IMG/VR virus record: IMGVR_UViG_3300011115_000213
Location: 1 to 25,167 of that record
Strand: one strand, 5' to 3'
DNA: 25,167 nt
Origin: a virus
Shown here: piece after piece, positions 1-8,425 of the stretch
Numbering within the stretch: the first letter of the stretch is position 1
How the letters are laid out: the number at the start of each line of letters is the position of its first letter
The notes under the pieces: generated by a model
The model's database searches: none
What the model was told of the DNA's origin: nothing
What the model saw: the letters and a program-made list of their open reading frames with translations, nothing else
Translations under genes and position numbers: made by a program

Positions 1-88
1 CACAAACAATTGTCATAGAGTTCATTCGTATCAACTGTTTCTAAGGGAAACTCCCCTCAAAGAATGAACTCTATGACAATTGTTTGTG
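1..88. repeat. Perfect 26-bp inverted repeat at the window edge, probable fold-back artefact
   Basis: Bases 1-26 are the exact reverse complement of bases 63-88, separated by a 36-base spacer. The right arm lies inside the hub reading frame. That frame stays open back through the spacer but meets TAG at 16-18 inside the left arm. This suggests the left arm is a copied-back piece of the right arm, as made by template switching in amplification or by misassembly at a contig end, rather than a true genomic element. The spacer also contains a short GGGA/TCCC hairpin (45-55). Confidence 0.85.
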
Positions 89-1059
89 TTGGGAGCTCTT
101 TTCCTCTAAAAGCCAGGGTTGCAAAAGTATTTACAGACTCTTCTATTCCAGAGGCAGTTGAAAAAATTGTAACGGAATATGGGTTTAATTTTATTGGCGA
201 TAATAGCAATCAAAAGTTTTCACAGTTAACAATAGCCGGTCTAACTTACTGGGAGTGGATTGTTGAACAAGCTAAAAGAATTGGTTATGGAATCATTGTT
301 GACGGAATGAACTTTATATTTCGCCCCTTAGACAAGCTGATTGATTTAGGATTTAGCAATGCTGCTATTTTAAGTATTGGAGATACTACTGTTCCTTTTA
401 ATACACAAGTGCTAGATAGAACTTTAGACAGGTTTACTGTAATTAGCGGAGATAATATAGAAGACAGTGTAAATTACAGGACTATTAAAAATGTTGGTGG
501 TGTAGACCCAATAACCAACGCTCAGTATCTCTCTCAAGCAAGCCCAGCAGTAACAGGAACAAATTTACGAGATAAGACCACTGACGTTTTATTTTCTGAA
601 TATAGAACTGACAGGGTTGTTCCAGGAGCGGCTGCTGCAGCAGTAGAGGCCAAAGGTGCTGCCGAACTTGCTAGGTTTAATTTACCTGCATCTGTGCACG
701 GTCAAGGAGACCCGAGAATTAGGCCCTTTTCTACGGCTTTTATATCGGGAACGGGAAACCTTACTGATGGGTTTTGGATGGTTAAAGAAGCAAGACATAT
801 GTTTCATAAAATTGGAGACTATGTTATTGAGTTAAAAATTGCTACTGATGGTTTAGGGGAGACCGTAGAAACATCTTTTAGGACCAGAGACCCATCCAAT
901 GTTGGGGTAATTGGCTCAGATGTTCTACAAAATGGTGGAATTTCAAGCCTATACTTTAACATGGACACCGTAAAGCTATCATCTACTGATATGATTATAA
1001 AAGAAGGAAGTCAAGGATTTGTAAAACTTCCGCAACAATGGAAGGCAGTAGGAGCATAA
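28..1059 (+). CDS. Baseplate hub protein, gp27 / late-control gpD-like (5' partial)
   Basis: This is a central baseplate hub component of a contractile tail, related to the T4 gp27 / P2 gpD / VgrG hub fold. The segment VCVGSSFPLKAR, then a predicted helix with 'EAVEKIVTEYGFNF', then 'YWEWIVEQAKRIGYGI' and 'FIFRPL', follows the order seen in the middle of these hubs. The C-terminal part (AFISGTGNLTDGFWMVKEARH) matches the usual last beta domain. The first ATG is at 64, but the frame is open upstream (VSVNSKGNSPQR just before that Met), and family members carry about 100 more N-terminal residues. The gene is therefore probably truncated by the window edge, where the inverted repeat begins. An alanine-rich helix (AAAAAVEAKGAAELA) sits near the middle. 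The family call is from recognised pattern, not a search. The gp25 gene follows after one base. Confidence 0.72.
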   Translation, partial: VSTVSKGNSPQRMNSMTIVCVGSSFPLKARVAKVFTDSSIPEAVEKIVTEYGFNFIGDNSNQKFSQLTIAGLTYWEWIVEQAKRIGYGIIVDGMNFIFRPLDKLIDLGFSNAAILSIGDTTVPFNTQVLDRTLDRFTVISGDNIEDSVNYRTIKNVGGVDPITNAQYLSQASPAVTGTNLRDKTTDVLFSEYRTDRVVPGAAAAAVEAKGAAELARFNLPASVHGQGDPRIRPFSTAFISGTGNLTDGFWMVKEARHMFHKIGDYVIELKIATDGLGETVETSFRTRDPSNVGVIGSDVLQNGGISSLYFNMDTVKLSSTDMIIKEGSQGFVKLPQQWKAVGA

Positions 1060-1060
1060 T

Positions 1061-1474
1061 ATGTCACAAATAAGTACATCTGAAATAGCCTTAAAGCTTC
1101 CCCTATCTCTTAAAGGCGGAAATCTAGTTATTGCTACAACCCAACCTGAAATTTGGGCAGATAGAGTGCGTATTGCTCTTGGTACTAGACTTACTGAAAG
1201 AGTTATGCGACCAACTTATGGTACAAAAATTGGAGAGGCCCTATTTGATACTGTAAGTGCCACCACTGATATTGTTACAAAAGAAGTTTTTAGAGTCTTT
1301 CACGAACAGTTTCCTTTACTAGAAGTCACTACAGTTAATTCAACCTTTAACGAAGTTTTAAATACTTTAACTATTACTATCATTTACTTGCTTCCTAATA
1401 AAGAGCAAGTTACAACTGAAGTAGGTATTGTTACTGTTTCAGATACAAACGCCCCTTTTGAGGAGATACTATGA
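1061..1474 (+). CDS. Baseplate wedge protein, gp25 / GPW family
   Basis: A 137-residue protein of the GPW/gp25 (lysozyme-like IraD/gp25 fold) family, which forms part of the inner baseplate wedge and helps start sheath assembly in contractile tails. The visible signature is 'RIALGTRLTERVMRPTYGTKIGEALFD' in shortened form: a helix, then ERVMRPTYG followed by LF. This corresponds to the family's conserved E-R/P-FG loop. A helix (VTKEVFRVFHEQFPLLEV) and two final beta strands complete the fold, and length is normal. It lies between the hub gene and the J-like wedge gene, the usual order, and its stop overlaps the next start as ATGA at 1471-1474. Confidence 0.82.
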   Translation: MSQISTSEIALKLPLSLKGGNLVIATTQPEIWADRVRIALGTRLTERVMRPTYGTKIGEALFDTVSATTDIVTKEVFRVFHEQFPLLEVTTVNSTFNEVLNTLTITIIYLLPNKEQVTTEVGIVTVSDTNAPFEEIL

Positions 1475-4400
1475 CCGCACCAGCCAATAAAACCCCACTA
1501 TCTGTAGACTATACAGGAAGAGACTACTACGCTCTAAGAACTCAGCTAATTGAAAGAGTAAAAGAGCGCACTAATAATAACTGGCAGGGAAACGACCCGT
1601 CTGACTTTGGTTTAGCTCTTATCGAGTCATTTGCTTACATGGGCGATTTAGTCAACTACTATATTGACCGAATTGCTAACGAGTCATACATTATGACTGC
1701 AACTCAGCGCGAAAGTCTTTTAAACTTAGCTAAAATGTACGGATATAATCCGGCTAATTACGTAAGCTCAATTGTTAACTTGCAGTTTTCTAATAGTAAT
1801 GGTTATTCTGGAGGAATTGGTGCTGCCATCATTGAAGACGGAACTATTAGCGGTACACTCTATACTAACTTAGCAAAAATTATTGTTCCTAACGATAACA
1901 CGTTTGTTATTGGAGATATAATTAATGTTGTTGGTATTCCAACTATAATTAACACCACAATAGCAGGCACCCCTGTATCATACGACGCAAGCGTATATAA
2001 CGGCCAGTTTACTGTTAAATATGTTGGTTATAATAATATTGGTAAGAACGTTTTATGGTATCAACCGGTAGGTACTATTAGTGCAATTACATCTTCCGGA
2101 ACTAAATTCACAGTGACTTCTACCGGTTCTTTAAATCCTGTATCTGGACAAAAAGTAACTATTAAAGGTGTAGGTGTATCTGGGTCAAGTAATAACTACA
2201 ACGGTAAATGGGTTGTTGCTTCTACTACTACAGCACAAACTGGGGTTCCAGCAACATTTACTGTTGAATCTATTGACAACAATGCAGCTATTACTGCCCT
2301 TAATTCCAATGGAACTACGGTAACTTTCTCGGCTTGGAGTAACTTTGTAGCTGGCCAAAAAATTAACATTACTGGAATTAATGGTGCTGCAGCAGGAGTA
2401 GGGTTTAACTTTACTGGAGCAACTATTGCCTCTGTTAGGGACGATGTTGCGGTTATTAGTAATGCAGCATACGGACCTAATGGTGGGCCCTACACCTATG
2501 TTGAATTTACTGCTAGCAAATTGTACGCAGTTAATGACATTGTTAATGTTGTAAACATTACAAGTGTTTCAAATCCTACAGGAGCATTAAATTCTGGGTT
2601 TAACTTTACTGACGCAGATGTAGCTAGCGTAACTACTACAACCGCTACTATTAACGGTGTAGTTGGTACTGGTTCTACTGGAACAGTGACATACACGACT
2701 TCTGCTGTCCATGGCCTTACTTCTGGGCAATATGTTACTATTACTGGGGTTAATAGTACAAAAGATGGAAGCAGTACTTCGGTTTATAATATTCCGGAGG
2801 CTAGAATTGTATCTACTCCTACTACAACTACATTTACAGTAAATGCATATTTTACTGATACTTATGTAAATGGTGGAACGGCCTCTCTTTATAAATTTAG
2901 GATTACCACAAGTCGTTCTCTTGATACCAGCCCTAGTGGTGGTGCGGTTCTTTGTAAGCAATTTAAAGTAACAAATTCTTATAACACAGCAGCAGCTTCT
3001 GAAACAGGTACTGCAGTTGCCCAAATTGGAGGAACTTACATTTCTGGTGGAACTATTTACTACTCAGAACTTCCTGCTATTTTAGGTGGTGGAAGTGCTT
3101 CTATTGGTGAAGTTCGCAGTAATGGAAGTGATACTGTTCCTGCTGGTACTCAAGTTACTGCCTCTGTTACAGATGCAGGCGTTACATCAGCTTTAGTATT
3201 TACTACACAAAGCGACGCTTTGGTTCCTTGGAAGGGTACTTCATCACCTATTTTAGCTATTCAAGGTGAGGACGTTTCTTTAAGGGCTGAAAATGCTGCA
3301 AATATTTCTGCAGTTGCTTACGATATTAAAGGTGAAAAAATTGGCATATCTGATGGAAGTGCAGACCAATCCTTTATTCTTAAAGAGACTAAAGTAAACC
3401 CAACTAGTGTAAATGTTTATGTTGATAACGGAACTGCATTTGAACAGTGGCTTTTAGTTCAAAATATTAGGGACTATTCTGCTGGAGATAAGGTATTTAA
3501 CGTAACTATTAATTCTACAAATCAAGTTTTAGTCAATTTTGGTGATGGAATTTCTGGTGCAGTTCCAACTTCTGAGTCTACTATTAAAGCGGTGTACATT
3601 GCTGGTGGAGGAGTTCTTGGAAATGTTAGTGCTGGAGCAATAACTTCGCTTGGAAATATTCCAGGACTTAGCACTAACGCCGAAGCGAGTCTAAGAAGTG
3701 CAATTAAAGTTACTAACTTACTAGATGCTTCCGGTGGTGGCGACCCAGAAACAAATGATAGCATTCGGTATAATACACCAAGAGCATTGAGAAGTCTTAA
3801 TAGAGCAGTTACCTTAGAAGATTTTTCAAATCTTGCATTGACTGTACCAGGCGTATCCAAGGCAAACGCTACCGCTACTAATAGAAGTAGCGTTACAGTG
3901 TATGTTGCACCTCTACAATCGGGAGTATCTGATTTAACACCTGGAATTTTAGGTTCAGGAACTGATACTCTGACAAACACTACTCAGCTAGATTATTTAC
4001 TATCTACTAGTATTCCAGAATTTTTAAATGATAAAAAATCAATTGGAACAACTATTACCTATAGCCCACCTACCTACACAGCTATTTCTGTAGAAATTAC
4101 GTATGCTGCACTACCTCAATATTCGGGAGCTGTAGTAGAATCGAACATTAAAACAGCGATTACTAATGACTTCTCATTCAGCAATCTTCAGTTTGAAGAT
4201 GTAATTACTCCTGAAGAAGTTGAGTTTAAACTTCGTCAAGTTGATGGTGTTAGAAATGTTAGGGTAACTAGCCTATATAGGACTGGTGGAGCAGGTAGAA
4301 ACAGCTTAATTGGAACTTCTGATGAGATATTTATTTTCCAAGAATCTGGGATAACACTTTCTCAAGCATCTACCGTTTCTACCCTATCGGGAATTACAAT

Positions 4401-4710
4401 AGTTGCTAAGAACACTGGCGGGTCTACTGTAACACCAGTTACTTGGTCTAAAACATTTAATGCTGGAGTCTACAACTACCAAGTAACAGTGCCTAGTACA
4501 TCAACTTCACTGGTTGTTACTCCTACTGCTACAGATGCATCAAGTTCAATTACTCTAAATAACACATCTGGTTCTAGTGGAAGTAACTTTACCGTGGTTG
4601 GTTACGTTTCTAATAGCCTAAATGTGTTTGACCCAATTGTTGTTAACGTTACAGCCAGTGATGGAGTTACTGTTACAAGTTATGCAGTAAGTGTGATTGT
4701 AGCCGCCTAA
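1471..4710 (+). CDS. Baseplate wedge protein, gp6 / baseplate J-like, with inserted beta modules
   Basis: This 1,079-residue protein is a T4 gp6 / P2 J-type wedge subunit. The N-terminus (about 10-100) has the family's opening: VDYTGRDYYALR, then 'DPSDFGLALIESFAYMGDLV' and 'YIDRIANES'. The J core resumes at about 575-950, with VNFGDGISGAVP, a GGGDPE turn and 'RAVTLEDFSNLALTVPGV'. Between them (about 110-475) lie four or five glycine/threonine-rich beta units sharing the patterns SGQ.VTI.GV, YNG and GFNFT.A..ASV, resembling E1-FCCH-like small barrels of phage tail proteins. The last 115 residues resemble a cadherin-like beta-sandwich (PF12733 type), ending 'VTASDGVTVTSYAVSV'. The added domains could be surface-exposed or could lengthen the wedge. 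The start has a GAGGAG ribosome site at 1458. The stop overlaps the next start (TAATG). Confidence 0.85.
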   Translation: MTAPANKTPLSVDYTGRDYYALRTQLIERVKERTNNNWQGNDPSDFGLALIESFAYMGDLVNYYIDRIANESYIMTATQRESLLNLAKMYGYNPANYVSSIVNLQFSNSNGYSGGIGAAIIEDGTISGTLYTNLAKIIVPNDNTFVIGDIINVVGIPTIINTTIAGTPVSYDASVYNGQFTVKYVGYNNIGKNVLWYQPVGTISAITSSGTKFTVTSTGSLNPVSGQKVTIKGVGVSGSSNNYNGKWVVASTTTAQTGVPATFTVESIDNNAAITALNSNGTTVTFSAWSNFVAGQKINITGINGAAAGVGFNFTGATIASVRDDVAVISNAAYGPNGGPYTYVEFTASKLYAVNDIVNVVNITSVSNPTGALNSGFNFTDADVASVTTTTATINGVVGTGSTGTVTYTTSAVHGLTSGQYVTITGVNSTKDGSSTSVYNIPEARIVSTPTTTTFTVNAYFTDTYVNGGTASLYKFRITTSRSLDTSPSGGAVLCKQFKVTNSYNTAAASETGTAVAQIGGTYISGGTIYYSELPAILGGGSASIGEVRSNGSDTVPAGTQVTASVTDAGVTSALVFTTQSDALVPWKGTSSPILAIQGEDVSLRAENAANISAVAYDIKGEKIGISDGSADQSFILKETKVNPTSVNVYVDNGTAFEQWLLVQNIRDYSAGDKVFNVTINSTNQVLVNFGDGISGAVPTSESTIKAVYIAGGGVLGNVSAGAITSLGNIPGLSTNAEASLRSAIKVTNLLDASGGGDPETNDSIRYNTPRALRSLNRAVTLEDFSNLALTVPGVSKANATATNRSSVTVYVAPLQSGVSDLTPGILGSGTDTLTNTTQLDYLLSTSIPEFLNDKKSIGTTITYSPPTYTAISVEITYAALPQYSGAVVESNIKTAITNDFSFSNLQFEDVITPEEVEFKLRQVDGVRNVRVTSLYRTGGAGRNSLIGTSDEIFIFQESGITLSQASTVSTLSGITIVAKNTGGSTVTPVTWSKTFNAGVYNYQVTVPSTSTSLVVTPTATDASSSITLNNTSGSSGSNFTVVGYVSNSLNVFDPIVVNVTASDGVTVTSYAVSVIVAA

Positions 4711-5504
4711 TGATTAAAGATGTTTATGGTAATGCTAGGTTTTATGGAGTTTACAGGGGTGTTGTATATAAATCTGATGACCCATTAAACCTATACCGTT
4801 TACAGCTTAAAGTTCCACAGATATTAGCTGACCAACATACTGAGTGGGCATGGCCTGTTGAAAAACCAGGCGTAACTACTAGTATTCCAAAAGTTGGGCA
4901 AGGTGTCTGGGTAATGTTTGAAGGGGGAGACCCTTCGTATCCTATTTGGGCTGGTACATTTGGCGCACAGAGTGCTGGGGTTGAAGTAGTAGCTTCTACA
5001 ATTGATACTACTGCTACTCCCTCTGTTACCAGTAGTTCTACAGGAAATTATGGTGCATTTCAGTACATGGGTAGGCAAGCAATCACAAATGCTACACTGG
5101 AGTATACATTTCCTTGGGATACCACGGATTATTCATCTGGAATCTACATTGCAAATACAAATAGAATTTATTTTCAAAATTCTGGAACCTACAACATTCA
5201 GTGGTCTGGGCAATTTCAAAACACCAACAATGTTGATAAAGACATTTATGTTTGGTTAGCAATAAACGGAAATCACGTTGTAGGTAGCACTGGAGTTGCG
5301 ACCATTCCTGGCTCACATGGTGCGGTCAACGGTCACATCATTGTTGGTTGGAACTATTTTCTTAGTTTTACAGCAGGTCAGTACCTTGAAATTCAATGGG
5401 GGGCTGAAACAACTGCTGTCAGCCTAGAGTCCTACACTGCTGGAACTAATCCAACTAGACCTACAACAGCAGCATTAATTTTAACAGCACAGCAGGTGGC
5501 ATAA
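4710..5504 (+). CDS. OB-fold hub/spike protein (gp5-like N-terminus) with C1q/TNF-like C-terminal domain
   Basis: The 264-residue product has two parts. Residues about 8-87 match the gp5/VgrG OB-fold that joins hub to spike: YGVYRGVVYKSDDP, LQLKVPQI, W.WP, then 'PKVGQGVWVMFEGGDPSYPI' and W.GTFG. After a Ser/Thr-rich linker, residues about 113-264 form a beta jelly roll of the C1q/TNF-like type common in phage structural proteins (IYFQNSGTYNIQWSGQFQN, 'DIYVWLAINGNHV', W.YFLSFTAGQYLEIQW). There is no lysozyme domain and no beta-helical spike, so it is not a complete gp5. The C-terminal module may bind a receptor or trimerise; both are inferences. It starts within the stop codon of the wedge gene, implying translational coupling. 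Confidence 0.7.
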   Translation: MIKDVYGNARFYGVYRGVVYKSDDPLNLYRLQLKVPQILADQHTEWAWPVEKPGVTTSIPKVGQGVWVMFEGGDPSYPIWAGTFGAQSAGVEVVASTIDTTATPSVTSSSTGNYGAFQYMGRQAITNATLEYTFPWDTTDYSSGIYIANTNRIYFQNSGTYNIQWSGQFQNTNNVDKDIYVWLAINGNHVVGSTGVATIPGSHGAVNGHIIVGWNYFLSFTAGQYLEIQWGAETTAVSLESYTAGTNPTRPTTAALILTAQQVA

Positions 5505-5531
5505 TGATAAAAATTAAAGATAGGAGATAAT

Positions 5532-8147
5532 ATGGGTTTATATAATGGTTTTAAATATAATGACGGAACTCTTTACGGAGAAGGTAGCCCGTTAGACTAC
5601 TCTGCTCGCCCTATGGTAGCTACCGCTATTAACTACAACCAAGTTTATTTAGAGTACGCTGCCCCAACTGGCTCCTATGTCCAGTTTAGAATTACTAGAA
5701 ATCAAGATGGATATCCGGAAACTGCAGAAGACGGAAAAATAATTTATGAGTCTGCTATAAATGACTTCCCTACTGGAGATGGAATTTTAGACACTCCTTT
5801 GGTTGAAGGAAGGTTTGCATACTACAGAGCCTGGCTACGAAGAAGTACAAATGCTTACTGGGAGCCGGCAGGAGAAACATTAACTCTTGTACCGTTTAAA
5901 CACACACTTACTAGCGGAACAAATGCTGTTCAAAGCGTATTTGCTGGTAAAGGAACTATGAAAGACAGCGCTCTAGCCTCTGAAATGGACCTGTCTACTA
6001 CTCATCAACGTTTTTTATCGTATTTGCCGTCCGTGTTAACTAGTACTTCATTATCTCCTGTTGATGAAATTAACTCTTCTTATTCTTACGCGGAACCTAC
6101 TGGTAAAGAAAGTAACTCTTTAATTTCTAAATTCTTTGAAGGTTTTTCTTTTACTATTGACGAGTTTTTAAGCTTTGCTAAGTTAATTATTCCTGATAAT
6201 AATGGTTCAGGTTCTTCTCCAGAAATACTTGAGCTTAAATCATTTGAGCTCGGAATTAAGTCCTATAACAAACTAGCTACTAAAGCCCAAAAAAGACTAG
6301 TAAGAGATGCGCTAACTATTTATGGAGGTAAAGGTACGCTAAACAGTTTGAAGTTGTTTACAAAAGACCTTACAGGGTACGACACAACCGTTACAGAAAC
6401 TGCAAACCTTATGTTATCACATGAAGACAGCACATTTGATATTGAGGATTGGACCCCTGGTTCAGCTATTGGGGGTTGGTTGCCTGGAGATGGTGTAACT
6501 TTAGCAGTTACCTCTGACCAAACAATAGCAACAGGAATAACAAACTCATTAGACTCAGTTTACTGTTTAAAAGTAAACACTACTGGAAGTTCTCAGTCAC
6601 TTAGTTATGGAACAAATAAACCAATAAATAATGGTATCCCAGTTGTTGCCACTAATAACTACGTTTTATCCATGTATGTTAAAGGCTCATCAAATATAAC
6701 ATTAAATATTTTATGGTATGACTACCAAGGAAAGTTTATTTCAACTAGTGCCGGGTCTTCTATATCTACAAGTAGTAGTTGGGAAAGAAAAATATTATCT
6801 GCAGCTGCTCCTTCTAAAGCGGTGTACGCGGCATTAAAAGTTAATTTTGCATCTACTGGTGCTTCTACATACTACTTTGATATGATTCAATTTGAAAGCC
6901 CTTTTAAAAAGGTCAACAATATTGTTAACCCAAGTTTTGAAACTGACACTACTAACTGGGATTACCAAAACGGCGATATTTCTAGAGTTTCGGGAGGAGC
7001 GGTTACCGGAAGCAGCTATTCAGGACGACTAACTGTTAGTGGTTCTTCATCTAGAATTTATCAACTGTTAAATAATAATCCCGTTGTTGAGGGGCAAGCT
7101 TATTCTCTCAGCGCCTATGTTAAAAGTTCAAATATATCCGCAACCGTGACGCTATCGGTCGAATGGAGAACATATGGGAACAATTTGTCTATTCGTACAG
7201 ATTATTCAACGGGCATTCCTGTAAGAAGTTCATTTAATCGGGTGTCTTTAACACCTATCGAGGGAAATGCTGCTAAAATGATTGCCCCGGCAAACGCGGC
7301 AACTGCTTATATTTATATCAGCTTTACTGATACAACTGTTGGTGACACCTTTGATGTAGATGCCGTACAATTTGAAAACAGCCCTGTAGTTACTGAGTAT
7401 TTTGAAGGAGACGCTAGCCTCCAAGAGTCTCCATACACCGAAGCTCGTGGAGTGGCAATCTCATTAGCTCCTATACAGTATAACTACATTTTAAATCCTT
7501 CTTTTGAAGTATCAACTAGTGGTACACCAAATAACTGGACTTTTACTAACCTCACGCCCCTTCAAACAGCTAGCACATTAGACCTTGCTCCCGGCTCTGA
7601 GTTTATGGTATCTGTGTCTACTCCTGCAACGTTTTCTGGCGCATACTCAGGCAAGATTGCCACTAGCTATGCTGGTTCGTTATTAACGTCAAAGTTTTAT
7701 ACGTATTCAATTTACGCTAAAAGTATTTCTGGAAATCAAGAATTAACTTTAATTTTAACTGACGGAGAAACAGTTTCAGCTAAAGTGGTTAGTTTGACAG
7801 ATGTTTGGCAAAGATTTTCGGTGTCTATTAGTTGTTCTACTGTACCTACCGTTTTAACAGTACAAATCTACACTTCTAATCTTGCTAAAGATTTTTTGTT
7901 AGACTCAGCCCAGCTTGAAGGTGGTTCAGTTGCTACTGACTATTTTGATGGGGATAGAAATTTTTCTGGAACAGCGTGGGCTGGGGACTCGTACACTTCC
8001 CCATCTGTTTACTACCCAAACTTATCTTCCCGTATTGCTCATCTTATGGACTCAATTAAAGACTACCTTCCTATTAGTACACCTTACTATATAACATTTT
8101 ATGGAAGCACTGACTTTACAGAAGTTGCGTTATCTGGAATTTCATAG
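5532..8147 (+). CDS. Tail protein gpI-like with three C-terminal carbohydrate-binding-like domains
   Basis: An 871-residue tail-tip protein preceded by a GGAGA ribosome site (5523). Residues about 25-125 form a beta domain that looks fibronectin-like. Residues about 145-295 resemble the P2 gpI / phage tail protein I family: a short helix bundle with FLSYLP, 'SLISKFFEGFSFTIDEF', LGIKSYNKL, 'LVRDALTIYGGKGT' and LFTKDLTGYDTTVTE. Then come three jelly-roll units of CBM4_9 / galactose-binding type: about 300-456, 463-628 and 652-809. The second and third both open with NPSFE and close with YFEGD/YFDGD. Such units usually bind sugars, so this is a good candidate for attachment to cell-surface glycans. 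The protein ends with a short helical tail. It follows the J-like wedge and the hub/spike gene. Confidence 0.75.
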   Translation: MGLYNGFKYNDGTLYGEGSPLDYSARPMVATAINYNQVYLEYAAPTGSYVQFRITRNQDGYPETAEDGKIIYESAINDFPTGDGILDTPLVEGRFAYYRAWLRRSTNAYWEPAGETLTLVPFKHTLTSGTNAVQSVFAGKGTMKDSALASEMDLSTTHQRFLSYLPSVLTSTSLSPVDEINSSYSYAEPTGKESNSLISKFFEGFSFTIDEFLSFAKLIIPDNNGSGSSPEILELKSFELGIKSYNKLATKAQKRLVRDALTIYGGKGTLNSLKLFTKDLTGYDTTVTETANLMLSHEDSTFDIEDWTPGSAIGGWLPGDGVTLAVTSDQTIATGITNSLDSVYCLKVNTTGSSQSLSYGTNKPINNGIPVVATNNYVLSMYVKGSSNITLNILWYDYQGKFISTSAGSSISTSSSWERKILSAAAPSKAVYAALKVNFASTGASTYYFDMIQFESPFKKVNNIVNPSFETDTTNWDYQNGDISRVSGGAVTGSSYSGRLTVSGSSSRIYQLLNNNPVVEGQAYSLSAYVKSSNISATVTLSVEWRTYGNNLSIRTDYSTGIPVRSSFNRVSLTPIEGNAAKMIAPANAATAYIYISFTDTTVGDTFDVDAVQFENSPVVTEYFEGDASLQESPYTEARGVAISLAPIQYNYILNPSFEVSTSGTPNNWTFTNLTPLQTASTLDLAPGSEFMVSVSTPATFSGAYSGKIATSYAGSLLTSKFYTYSIYAKSISGNQELTLILTDGETVSAKVVSLTDVWQRFSVSISCSTVPTVLTVQIYTSNLAKDFLLDSAQLEGGSVATDYFDGDRNFSGTAWAGDSYTSPSVYYPNLSSRIAHLMDSIKDYLPISTPYYITFYGSTDFTEVALSGIS

Positions 8148-8159
8148 TAATATGTACCT

Positions 8160-8414
8160 ATGGAAACTTTAATTGTAATAATTATTTCAGGTATGGCTAC
8201 CGGCTATATCCTTGAATTTATTGGCTCTTTTATGAGCAGCGACCGTTGGCTTAAACGGATTCTAACTCTACCTTTATCCTTTGGTGCTTTGTGGCTTATG
8301 GGAATTACAGGGCTACCTCTAATTGTTATTGGACTAGCTTCTGCATTCTTTTCATTGTCCGTCTTGCATTTATTGAATAGGCCTGTTACTATTAACACTG
8401 TACCTCGTCGTTAA
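8160..8414 (+). CDS. Small multi-span membrane protein, possible holin
   Basis: An 84-residue, strongly hydrophobic protein with two or three membrane spans: about 3-23 (LIVIIISGMATGYILEFIGSF), 35-50 and 51-71 (LPLIVIGLASAFFSLSVLHLL). A basic stretch lies between spans one and two, and a charged tail ends RR. No specific family is recognised. Its size and place directly after the tail genes would suit a holin, but no endolysin is in the window, so this is only a possibility. No clear Shine-Dalgarno site precedes the ATG, and the gene sits 12 bases after the tail gene, so coupling to it is likely. Confidence 0.55.
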   Translation: METLIVIIISGMATGYILEFIGSFMSSDRWLKRILTLPLSFGALWLMGITGLPLIVIGLASAFFSLSVLHLLNRPVTINTVPRR

Positions 8415-8425
8415 TAGGAGAATAG

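Noticed and set aside
2587-3024. Minus-strand frame of 145 codons rich in Ser, Cys and Arg
   Set aside because: It lies wholly inside the well-supported wedge gene, and its composition is that expected from antisense of Gly/Thr/Val-rich repeats; no ribosome site or domain.
3522-3980. Minus-strand frame of 152 codons
   Set aside because: It is fully antisense to the conserved J core and has biased Leu/Val/Pro composition without a domain.
4710-5504. Complete T4 gp5-type spike with lysozyme
   Set aside because: Only the OB domain is visible; no lysozyme catalytic motif and no beta-helix repeats.
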